A DNA stretch of 64,000 nt from Cydia pomonella (Eukaryota; Arthropoda; Insecta; Lepidoptera; Tortricidae). The DNA lies in contig NC_084726.1 of the NCBI RefSeq assembly GCF_033807575.1, positions 744,001 through 808,000 on the forward strand, written 5' to 3'. The notes beneath the pieces are model-generated. The model saw only the letters and a program-made list of their open reading frames with translations. It had not been told where the DNA came from and ran no database searches. A program made the position numbers and the translations under genes. Shown here piece by piece: positions 12,250-23,843 of this stretch. Positions within the stretch are counted from its first letter, which is position 1; each line of letters opens with the position of its first letter.

Positions 12250-12350
12250 TTAGTAGGAGAGTCAAAGTAAATTTTGTAGGCAACTAAATTGACTACCGTC
12301 TTTCGACGCAGGACTAAAACTCTTAGACATATGGCTATTTGACCCATGCT
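12250..12350. repeat. Half copy of the 18417..18735 MITE
   Basis: 'agtcaaagtaaattttgtag', 'taccgtctttcgacgcagga' and 'taaaactcttagac' align in order with the left arm of the foldback MITE at 18417..18735. The right arm is absent. Confidence 0.5.
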
Positions 12351-12536
12351 CTTTCATTTATGTGTTAAATATCTACTCGAGTATAGGCCAAATAAATTGG
12401 AGCATAATTTTTTCTTGATTTTTCGAGGCACGTTTCCTAGACTCATTATCTTATACGGAGTTATATATATCTCTTTGATGGGGGTAAAGACTTAACTGTT
12501 ACATTTATTTAAATTTGCCTGCACTGATTACTTGAA

Positions 12537-12652
12537 ATCATTCATGGGAGTAAATTCAGTGTACAATCATTCATGGGAGTAAATTCAATGTACAATCATT
12601 CATGGGAGTAAATTCTTGAAATCATTCATGGGAGTAAATTCAGTGTACAATC
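12537..12652. repeat. Tandem repeat of about 29 bp, 4 units
   Basis: The core 'atcattcatgggagtaaatt' occurs four times, separated by cagtgtaca, caatgtaca and cttgaa spacers. The first and fourth units share the same flanks, which suggests a two-step duplication. Confidence 0.85.
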
Positions 12653-13389
12653 CAGTTACACTTGTAACATTGTTAATTGTAATATTTTGGGTGAAATATT
12701 GTGATCGTTTAGTACAGTCAAACTTAACCTGCGGTCCGCGGGCCTTGTTAGGTGACCGTCCAGGTCATCTCGCGGCCCGGGGCTACAAGGCAAAACCGTC
12801 TTCGTAGCCCTCGTAAAAAGGTGGCTTATTTAGTCGGATTTAAGTATAAAGACGAAATAATATTCGCCGTTTTTATCACTTAATCGTAAAATATCACGGT
12901 AGTAAAGTAAGTATTATTGCGCTCATAAAGGGCACAGAATAGAATCTTCAACACTTACCTTTTTAAAGGCTAGTTGTAAAGCCTTAATAAGATAAATGTA
13001 GATAAACCCCTTAGGACCACTTTCTCCATCCAGGGATAGCCACTAACTCGGGGTTAACCGGTTAAACTCGGAGTCACCAGAACAATGTAACCCTGGGTTA
13101 ACGGTTAACTCCGAGTTAGTGGCTAACCCAGGAACTCGAGTGGACCTTAGAAAACGTAAGTAAACCAAAAATAAAACCTAGATACTCGTATTTAATATAA
13201 ACGTTTGGTTATACCCGTTGAACTTTCTTTAAAATCATAAAGTCAGAGCGCGTTTTAAAATCTCCAATTCCTTTGTGTGACAATTATTCTGTAAAATAAA
13301 TAATAAATATGAAGGAATACCAAGCTCGTGCACCTACGTCAAAAACACTAAGTAAATATTATGTCTTACTTTATCATAGACAATATACT
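12653..13389. other. Non-coding stretch with one inverted repeat (13040..13125)
   Basis: 'ccactaactcggggttaac' and 'gttaactccgagttagtgg' form an imperfect hairpin around 13040..13125. Otherwise no gene or repeat is recognised. Confidence 0.45.
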
Positions 13390-13625
13390 GGCGACCGGTC
13401 TGGCCTAGTGTGGGTAGTGACCCTGCCTATGAAGCTGATGGTCCCGGGTTCAAATCCTGGTAAGGGCATTTATTTGTGTGATGAGCATGAATATTTGTTC
13501 CTGAGTCATGGATGTATTTAAGTATTTATATATATCGTTATCTAAGTACCCACAACACAAGCCTTATTGAGCTTACTGTGGGACTTAGTCAATTTGTGTA
13601 ATAATGATCTATAATATTTATTTAT
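13390..13625 (+). repeat. tRNA-derived SINE, near full length
   Basis: The head reads 'cgaccggtctggcctagtg' with a B-box-like 'gggttcaaatcc' at about 13446..13457, followed by the body 'ggcatttatttgtgtgatga' and the tail 'acttagtcaatttgtgtaat' plus an AT-rich end. Other copies: 3927..4110 (-), 19483..19945, 20105..20850, 25545..25775 (-) and 60555..63265. This is the least disrupted copy. Confidence 0.8.
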
Positions 13626-13805
13626 TATTTATTTATTTATATGTTTGTGTATGCTATCAATAAATAAAGCCGGAATCCGGTTCAAGGAACCATTACTGAG
13701 ATGCATTTTTTTTAACTCGTTAATTAAATACTGGCTTCTTTCAAAGGTGAAGAGGAGAAAGACGCCATCACTTACAGCGTCCTGCAACACCGACGACGCC
13801 GCTGC

Positions 13806-13949
13806 ACAGTCAACCAATTGGATTCCTAGGCCACTATAGAACCATGCCATAATGACTTCTACGACAGCGCTTATTGAGTGCGTGTCAAGTATCTAGTAGT
13901 TAAAGCGACAAGGTTCTATAGTGGCCTAGGATTCTAATTGGTTGACTGT
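13806..13949. mobile_element. Short foldback MITE
   Basis: 'agtcaaccaattggattc'..'ggccactatagaacc' at 13808..13843 is mirrored by 'ggttctatagtggcc'..'aattggttgact' at 13911..13947, about 36-bp arms around a 67-bp loop. Confidence 0.75.
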
Positions 13950-14392
13950 ACGTGTCCCGTCTACATTTCACTACTAAGGTAGGGTACGAGGTACGAAGGT
14001 CGAGAACGTCGTAAAGAATGTACGAGTCAAGTCCGGACTCGTCCTGAGGGTGGTGAAGTTTGAATCTCGACACAATGTGAATTTGAATTATTTTGTGGCG
14101 AGCGTTCCGACTGAACATTTAGCGACGGTGTCAAGTTCCGGCCGGCTCCTGACGCTGCGGGGTTACGAACTGCATCGCAGACATAATTGTGTGTTTTAAT
14201 ATTTATTTTATAGTGACATGTATGATTGTTTTAAGGTAATTAAGGCAAATTGTTGTCTGAAAATAAAGATTTTCATTTTTTTTTTTTCATTTTTCAAATC
14301 GAGTGCAAGAAATTTTCCAGTCAATCATTGGTAGTCGTAAAGTATAGTTGGCAATAAATTATATTTATAGCAATTATTTCATTAGGATATAC
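13950..14392. other. Non-coding stretch
   Basis: No supportable gene. The minus-strand open frame 13900..14118 overlaps the foldback arm and is not recognised. Confidence 0.4.
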
Positions 14393-14851
14393 AGGGACTA
14401 CCAAGACTATGGGACATCAAGGGAAAGTACCTTAAATATAAGACATAGGATATTTTGCTAAAAGGAGACTTCATTTTATTTTCAAAACTGAGTAATACTG
14501 CATTCAAAGATTTAAAAAAAATAAGTTACTTTGTCTGGAAATCGAACCGATTCAAATGTGAAAAAAAAAACATTTTTGTTTTTATGATGCCAATCGAAAG
14601 AATGCATAAAAAATAAGTCATCTCAGAAATATGATATCGCAAAAGAAATGAATAGAGTAAATTTTTTTATTAAAATTTCAACATTCGGTTTAATTCCCAG
14701 AAAAAGTAAGCAATTTTCAAATTTTTTTTAGAAATTCTTTGAATGTAATATTTCTTACTTTTAAAAATAAAATAAAGTCTTCTTTCAGCAAAATATCCTA
14801 TCTACGATATTTAAGGTACTTTTCCTTGATGTCCCATAGTCTCTCGCTCTG
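14393..14851. mobile_element. 459-bp MITE with long TIRs and TA target duplication
   Basis: Starts cagggactaccaagactatg, ends in the reverse complement of cagagcgagagactatggga, and both ends are flanked by TA (14391..14392 and 14852..14853). The arms remain similar over more than 100 bp (gacatcaagg.aaagtacctt, taggatattttgct.aaag). Size and TA duplication point to a Tc1/mariner-type non-autonomous element. Confidence 0.8.
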
Positions 14852-15038
14852 TATATATTCTTTATCAGCTCTAGTGGGCAATTGTCTATTGGTTTTTAAC
14901 AAACACATCCCTCGCTACGCAAACACGCACACCCCTGTTGAAAACGCAGCCTAATTGTGTCCTTTAGAATGAATGGTACCACGAGCTTGGTATCGGTACC
15001 GGTATCGGTATCAGTATCAGTAAAGCAAAGAGACTGAC

Positions 15039-15110
15039 CTGGAGGCGGCGCGAGCGCGTGCTCGGCTCGGGGAAGCTGCTCGTCCTCCAGTTTGCGGGTG
15101 CTGCGTTCCA
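15039..15110 (-). CDS. RhoGEF2: RhoGEF2-like exon N
   Basis: The exon lies between the acceptor 'tttccacag' and the donor CCAG|gtcagt. It starts with the last two bases of a codon and ends in phase 1, so it fits exon M exactly. It encodes 'MERSTRKLEDEQLPRAEHAL' followed by APPP, a charged linker after the C1 domain. This is the last exon I can place; the DH-PH exons must be further left, outside the window. On its own the exon is short and would not be recognised; the phase match and position support it. Confidence 0.6.
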
Positions 15111-18100
15111 CTGTGGAAATGTCACCATTTTAATACCCGGTCAGTTTTATTTCATATGTGTATGAACACATTAACAGCAATCGAAAGGCCATGACAAGAC
15201 CTAATTTTAATTCCAGTTTTAATTGACAAAACCATGATATGAGAAACTAATACCACAAAAACCAATTATACTCGTAACTATACTCTAGCAAACCCACTTT
15301 GTCAGTAGAATAAGGCGCGAAATTCAAATTTCTATGGGAGAACATCCCTAATGAAGGATAACAGGATTACATCATGGGAGAACAACCTTTCGCGGGAGAA
15401 CAACCTTTCGCGGGAAAACAACCTTTCGCGGGAGAACAACCCTTCGCGGGAAAACAACCGTTTGCGCCTAAATTTTTTTACTGACGGAAATAGCTTGCCA
15501 AAGTATAGTTTTTACCGTAAAAGTTCGTTTCATATTGATCATATTATATCATGTTTGTACGTGTTGGTTATTAGCGATACTCATCATTATTGAGAAAGTG
15601 TGCTGTACTCGAAGCGTTCCTCGCTTTCTTCTCGTCTTGTGGTTGATGAGCGAGGTGTATTAAGTCTATAAGACGGGATATCCGGTTGTGGTCGTAATAC
15701 AACTTGCAGACCGAGTAGAGCGAGGTCTTCAACTCACGTCAGGATTATATGTGTGTGCTGTTACTCACTGTTTAGAAAATGTGCTGTACCCGAAGATTTT
15801 TTTGCTTTCTTCTCGTCTTGTGGTTGATGAGCGAGATGAATTAAGTCTATAAGACGGGATATCCGGTTGTGGTCGTGATACAACTTGCAGACCGAGTGAA
15901 GCTAGGTCTTCCACTCATGTCAAGATTGTATGTGTGTTACTCACTGTTGAGAAAATGTGCTGTACTCGAAGATTTTTTTGCTTTCTTGTCGTCTTGTGGC
16001 TGATGAGCGGGGTGTATTAAGTCTATAAGACGGGATATCCGGTTGTTGTGGTCGCCGGTTATAATGCACGCTTCCTCCACGGATTTGGCGCAGTTGCGAT
16101 GGACGCGCAGCTTGCAATCTGTTGAAATAAGTAAGTAAGTAAGTAAGTAAATATTCTTTATTGTGCACCATACATTTAAAAATAGACAGGAAATGAAAAA
16201 ACACGTAAAAGTTAGGTAACAACAGGCGGTCTTATCGCTAAGAAGCGATCTCTTCCAGACAACCTTTGGGTAGCAGGAAACTATGAACTTACAACATTGA
16301 ACGGGTAGTGCCGATATACATATAATTCAACAAAAAGAAGACGCAAACAATATAATACATACCTACATACTAATAAAATAAATACATATATACATACATA
16401 CATTATATATTATACAATCATAAATAAAGGCAAGTTAAGGCAGCGAAAAGAATAAGATATTTTTTATAATATACAATTTTAACTAAAACGTAGATTAAAT
16501 TTTTCATATCATGCATCTCTTTTGTACAGCCAGTCGTCAAATAATTTTGTTAAATTGAGTCTTTTATTGGAAGAATCGCCAACTCGAGAATAAAATACTT
16601 TTCAAAAGCAGTCATCTCCAAGAATATGTAGAAAAAATCCAATTATATTTTATGTATTTTTACCTTAAAATTCATTACAGTTGTTTTAATCGTACATACA
16701 TAACTTAATGAAAAGAAAATTATACCAAAACAAACGTCGATGCAATAGCAATTTCTGTCATAATATTCGTTTAATATTGTAATCATGATCATGATTTTTT
16801 AAACCCAAAATCTACGAAATTTCAGTCGATCGAATAAAGGTGTTGTGTTCCTGCCGGTGACTAAGATTTCCAGAGCTCAAGTCAAGAGGGTGTTAGGATC
16901 GGCAACGCGCAAGTAACACCTCTGGAGTTGCAGGCGTCCATAGGCTACGGTAACTGCTTACTATCAGGCGGGCCACACGCTTGTTTGCCAACGACGTAGT
17001 ATTAAAAAAAATGGGTTTTCAGTCTTTGGGTGCCTTAAATTCGTAATTCAGAAGTCATTAATGTCATGTGTTGCAAACTCTTTTGAGATCAGCAGTGTCA
17101 AATATTTAAATTTATATTGTTCATGATTTCACATGTGTCACTCTGAAATAAATGGCTAAACGTTTGCCGCGTGTTTTCATTCGGGCTATATTTCATGTAA
17201 TTTTCTACATCTAGCGACCGTGACAGGACTCGAACCTGTAAACTTCGGATATATTGTATGGTAACATACCCGTGCAGAAGTATGCCTGAGGAGCCAGACC
17301 CCAAATGACCTCGTCGCAATAATGGCAGTGTGCTTCCGAGGTCAGAGCTTGGAGCTGCAGGTGGTGGCCGCGGACAATGAACTGTAAACGACAGGATTGG
17401 TTATTAGTGGCGTCAAATTTTATATTCAATTCAATTCAATGTTTAATTTCGGGTTCAACCATGCCCATATTATGTTAGTAATACAATGTTCTTATGAAAC
17501 TAAATGTTAGTTAATTACAATGAATTCAATCTAACTAAATAAATAGCTCTGCAATTGCTGCGCTATCCAGCGGGCCAGCATAGGGCTGTCCGAGAGACGC
17601 ACCAACGCGTTCGGAATCATGTATATTAAAGGTTAAATTTACCGATTTCGCCAAGAAAAAAGATCTAAAAGGTACGCGTCTGTACAGAACAAACAAGAGA
17701 AATTATCTATATATATATTAAAAACCCAACTGCTTACGCGTACATATATATTTAAATTATCTTTTCACTAGCTTTCATTTGATAGCCGTATTGCTAGGTA
17801 GGAACTCCCCCCTTTTTCATTTGTGAGCGCCATTTTTTCAAAGTTCATATAGCATATGTTTATATAGCCGTGCCATAGAAATTGACATTCATACATACGC
17901 TCGAAAAACATTACCCTCATTCTAACGCAGTCGGGTAAAAAGTACGATATACGTCAAACGATGGAATTACTTTTGCAAGTTACTCCTTTTTAATGAACAC
18001 ATTCATTCAGCAAAGGGAGCCAATTTAATTTTAATGTAAAATGTTGACAAAATGGGTTTTGGTGACCCCAACATTTTTTATAAAATAAAGTTTTCCTATG

Positions 18101-21100
18101 TGATCAAATTTGGTATCTCAAGGCGTTTTTCTACTGGACATTCTGTATCCGAGTTATGTTTGTAGGGCCCTCTAGGCTTTCCGAAAAGTAGTACAATCCC
18201 GAGATAAAGCTGGAAAGATGTTAAGCATGATACGTACCGGCTGCGGGTTCATCTTGGCGAGCTGCTTGACGCGCTGCTTGTACAGCTTGTCTCGTTGTAG
18301 GAAACCTGCGCGCGCGCCGCCCGCCGCCGCCGCCACGGTCGCCGGCCTGACACAAATATTACATTTACCATACATATTTTACTATTTATACATAACAGAA
18401 TTTGTAATAGAAGTGTATTGTCAAAGAAAACTTTGTAGCCACGTAAATTTACTGCCATCTTTCGACACATGATTAAAACTTTTAGAACGCCGTTTGACTT
18501 TGATCCTTATTCTTTCACTGATATGTATTTTTGTTAAATATCGAAAAGTGGCGCCATCTCACCGGACACAACCTAAAGGTTATAGTGACATCGTTGGCTT
18601 TTAATCTATTAGATGGCACCACTTTCTGATTTTTAACAAATTTTACACATACTATTAAAGGTTAAGGATCAAAGTCAAATGGTGTTCTAAAAGTTTTAAT
18701 CATTTTGCTGTGGCTACAAAGTTTTCTTTGACAATCCACCTCTATTTCAAATTCTCTTTGGTTATACATTTTGGGATGTGCTCAGAGTATTTGTATGACA
18801 AGTACGTACGCATAATTGCTTCAGATATCACTTCTAAGTTAATTCCTGAAACCTTGCATAAAGTACGCAAAACAGCAAACGTGGTTGCGCATCGGTGCAT
18901 TGGCTAGATTTAAACAAGTTTAGGAATCACACCTCTTGGCCTAAGGACGTCACAGCATCAGGGGCATCGGGAACCGCTATGCTTACTTCGGATAGTTTTA
19001 GATTCAAGAGCCACGGACAGGTAATCTTCATTTACATGGGAAGCAATATAAAAAAAACGAATACAGAGAATCGCAACAAAAAAAGGTTTGTGAGCCTAGA
19101 CTAGTCTGTATTTTTTACTACTTTTTTTTTATACTACGTCGGTGGCAAACCGCCCGCTCGCCTGATGGTAAGCAGTCTCCGTAGCTTACGGACGCCTGCA
19201 ACTCCAGAGGTGTTACATGGGCTCACTTTCACTTTGTATTTTGCAGAGATGTGACTTATTTGAAATACTTGTATTTAAAATGCAAATACAAAATGCAAAA
19301 TACCTATTTTGTATTTTGTATTTAAATACCTTTTAAAGAAAACTATTTTGTATTTTATTTCAAATAGTTTTTGGGACCTATTTTCTATTTTCAAAATACA
19401 AAATACTTTTTATTAGGTGAAGTAAGTAGGAGTTACAATCTCTTCTGACGTTACAATCCTTGCAACTCTCTCATTCTTTTATGGCGACCGGTCTGGCCTA
19501 GTGGGTAGTGACCCTGCCTATGAAGCCGATGGTCCCGGGTTCAAATCCTGGTAAGGGCATTTATTTGTGTGATGAACACAGATATTTGTTCCTGAGTCAT
19601 GGGTGTTTTCTGTTTTTTTTTTTTAGTGTATTTATTCACTATGAATTTTTTGAAACAGGGTTTAACACAATAAGCCACTATTGGATACCTCTAGGGTTTA
19701 TGTAATAGTTGGCGAGATCACGCGGACCGATCCGCGTTTGCTTAATACTATTATTACATACTTAGTTATGTTTTCCTGTCGAAGCTGTTATTGTATCTAT
19801 CGTTTAAATATCGACCTTATGTATATGTACTTAAGTATTTATAAATATTTATCATTGTCTAGTACCCACAACACAAGCCTTAATGAGCTTATTACTGTGG
19901 GACTTAGTCAATTTGTGTAATAATGTCCTATAATATTCATTTATTTATTTATTATTTTAACATGGAACTGGTGAATCTGTTTAGTAGCGCCGCTAATGAC
20001 CACAAGCGTAGCGAGAGATTAAAAACGTGGAATCTTAAGCGTTGCAAGGGTTTCAAGGCACGAGCTCGAGTTTTAATAATTGACCGTTAAAAACCATCAC
20101 ACCACGACCGGTTTGGCCTAGTGGGTAGTGACTAGGGTTGCCACCCGTACTTTTATAAAAAGTATTGTACTCTATTTTAGCTTTGTGTACTTTATATTTT
20201 ACGAAGCACTAAAAGTACGCCAAAATACTTTATTTAGGACCTTTATTCATTAATTATATTTTTTTAAGCGAAACATGCAAATTTTGGAAATTTCATATCT
20301 ATATTCACCAGGAAAATACATTTGACAATGTTCCTGAACGCAACCTTAAGAAACAATGCTTCCATTAAGCTTATCAGAAATGAACTATTTTATTTTTATT
20401 ACTAGGTTTATTTAAATTTGTGCATGCCATGCTTAGAAGCTATAAACATATTTCAAGCTGATAAGAAACTGTTAGCCAGTGCGAAATCAAACAAAAAATA
20501 TGTATTTAAAAAAATACAATAAAATACTTTATTTTTATGCCGTGTACTTTTTATTTTTGTACCGTCAGACGAGAAATACTTTATTTGGGGCGCAAAAAGG
20601 TGGCAACCCTAGTAGTGACCCTGCCTACGAAGCTGATGGTCCCGGGTACAAATCCTGGTAAGGGCATTTATTCGTGTGATGAGCATGGATATTTGTTCCT
20701 GAGTCATGGGTGTCTTCTATATATTTAAGTATTTATAAATATTTATATATTATATATATCGTTGTCTAAGTACCCTCAACACAAGCCTTATTGAGCTTAC
20801 TGTGAGACTTAGTCAATTTGTGTAATAATGTCCTATAATATTTATTTATTTATTATTATTTATTTACTTAAACGTCCATTCAACCAGCAAACATGAGGAG
20901 ACACAAAATTTGCACTCTAGAGGTCTGATATACACACTATTTTTAAAGAATAAAGAAAGCCTTTCCAACTTGTAAATTCCGAGCAATACTAACTTTAATT
21001 CAGACTAGGTATTCACTATTTAAGAGTACCTTTTATCGCAAAGTATTTGTATTTTAAAAAAGCATTTTGAAAATACCTATTTTGTATTTAGTATTTTAAA

Positions 21101-23808
21101 TACAAATTTGAAAACTATTTTGTATTTTGCATTTGAAATAGTATATCAAGGAAGTATTTGTATTTTGTATTTAAATACTTTTTATAAACTATTTTTCACA
21201 TCTCTGGTATTTTGTATGTGTGGATCAAATCTTGGAACCTATCATTAATTGATATTCATTTAAATAGTTAGTGCGCACATAACAGACATAGCTTATCATT
21301 TTATGCGCATTTAATTGTCCAGAGACACACAGCGTCCCTAAAATATGGCGTTCACTCAACATGGCGGCTCAAAATACCAGTAAACTCACGTCAACTGCTT
21401 TTTCTTCTTACTCTTAGGCGACTGCCACCATCTCCTTCTAATCTCCTTTGCTTGAGTCTCAGTCACTTCAGTAAATACCACCATCTCACTCTAACACACT
21501 CCACTTATATAATTTAAAAAAAACACTCGTAACTTCCCTGCTCGATGAAAAACTAGAGTTAAGAAAGAGTTAGAGTTACCAATGAAATTTAAACGAGCAC
21601 ATTACATAGAAATTAAAAAAAACATTTTATATGGAATATATTCCATACGAAGTGACCCAATTTAATTACTTTTTATTAAAGTTATTAGTAATGTTACTGA
21701 ACATTACGAAACCGTAGTAACACACAGACAGATGGAAACTAAAATGTTCGTTATTCTATTGAAACGACATCGAAATGTAACATTGTAATGAGGAAAAGGG
21801 ACAGAATCAGGAAACAAGAATAGGTAAAGTTATAAATAAATATTTCGATACTGTATTGAAAAAAACCTAAATACAAAAGTATATTCGCTTGCGAAAGTTA
21901 ATCGCATAAAATGACTTTTTTATATTAAGGTGCGTATAAATGTATAAGTCAGTACTTATAGTTTATTTTCTTATTGGGATTTACGTCAAACAAAGAAGTC
22001 AATATGTAAATGTAATATGAACGATAGAGATAGCAAGTAATTGACGTAATTATTTAGCGAAACATTATTTCCTTAAAGCAACTGATATTCCATAATAATA
22101 AAATAAGGAAAATTGTCTAAAAACTCATAATGTTTTAACTAAATGGCGCACATTACACTCAATAGTAGTGAAATCGGGCCTCTTTTTAGGGAAATGTCTA
22201 CACAAAATAACCCGATCTTATTTGCGCTTAGGTGAACTGAAGATCAGAAAATTTATGACAAATAACATTTGTTTGTATGTATATTTGTATCACTATACAA
22301 GATTTGTTAGATGAGTTTCCCAAACGCAGTTATTCCTTGCAGCTAATTTTCTTTTCGCATTTTTTCCCGAAAGCGATTATCCTAAACACTTTTTTTCTCT
22401 GCAGCTTATTTTTACAGTCGCTTTGCTTCTGATTCCGATTTTTTTTGTCTGAATTTTAACCTGCAGTAGAATTTTCCTCTGCAGCTTATTTTTACAGTCG
22501 CTTTGCTTCTGTTTCTGATATTTTTTTGTCTGAATTTTAACCTGCAGTTAATTTTTCCTCTGCAGCTTATGTTTACAGTCGCTTTGCTTCTGTTACTGAT
22601 ATTTTTTTGTCTGACTTTTAACCTGTTTTTTGTTTCGTTTTGTGTTTTTTTCTGGTTTTTCACCCGTAGCCATATTTCCTAATAGTTTTCTCACTGTTCC
22701 GTTTTTTCGTCTTGTCGTGTTATTTTAATGTCCGCGGCCAGCTACCAGAGGGGAGAAGGGGGGGGGGGGGGGGATATATGCCACAGCCGGGCGCTACCTC
22801 GAGGCTATAGTCGCCCCGAGCACCATTAGCACTAATTAGATAATATTTAGGTACTTATATTTAAATTCTGACTAACTGTTGTTGGTAGTAATTTATTGTA
22901 ATTTATTATAGCTATGTTATAATTCAATTCTTATATTCCTATGTGTCATGTCTGGTGTATACTGTAAGTGACATTATAAAAATAAATAAATAATAATAAT
23001 AAAAAAAAAAAAAAATATATTATATACATATAATTTAAAAAAAAAGTCGAATTTGTATTTATGTAAAAATAATCATAATACTTTTAAAAAATTGTGTAGC
23101 ACCCATATTAATCTTTTAATGTAAGGTACACACGGCTAATTCCGAAAATCGGGATATTCCGAAAATTAGAGGCAATCTAAGATTTACATAAATAAAAAAT
23201 CGGCCAAGAGCATGTCGGGCCACGCTCAGTGTAGGGTTCCGTAGTTACTCTTCCGTCACAATAAGCTAAACTGGAGCTCAAAGTACAGTAAATTGTTAAC
23301 CAAGGGATGAAACGGTACCTTTCACGCGAGTTAAACAAATAGGCAAATTTGCATAATCAATACCTAAATTAAAGTAAGTCTTTTTACTATGAAGGGGAAA
23401 CTTTTTGCGATAACTCAAAAACAGCTAAACTGATCATATCCGCTATAGTTTTCATTTAATGTCTTTCTTAAGCTCTACTTCCATAAATTTTTTCATATTT
23501 TTTGGACCTATGGTTCAAAAGTTAGAGGGGGGGGACACATTTTTTTTTCTTTCGGAGTGATTATCTCCGAATATATTCGCTTTCTCAAAAAAATTTTGTT
23601 GAGGACCCCTATTAGTTTTGAAAGACCTTTCCAACGATACCCCACACTGTAGGGTTGAAGCAAAAAAAAAATCACCCCCACTTTACGTGTTGGGGAGGTA
23701 CCCTCAAAAAATTATTTTTTTATATTTTATTGTACAACTTTGTCGTCTTTATTGATTTATATATCCATGCCAAATTTCAGCTTTCTAGCACTAACGACCA
23801 CGGCCTCG

Positions 23809-23843
<35 letters not shown>

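Noticed and set aside
15351..15593. Small protein with SRENNL repeats
   Set aside because: The open frame is due to an 18-bp minisatellite and lacks any other coding sign.
21390..21501. ATG-initiated first exon of a separate gene
   Set aside because: Possible in principle (ATG in good context), but both splice phases fit the RhoGEF2-like exons I and K, so an internal exon is the simpler reading. Kept as an alternative in the feature entry.
22755..22772. Poly-G run as a functional G-quadruplex or regulatory site
   Set aside because: A pure homopolymer inside a truncated retroposon is more likely a repeat expansion or sequencing weak point.
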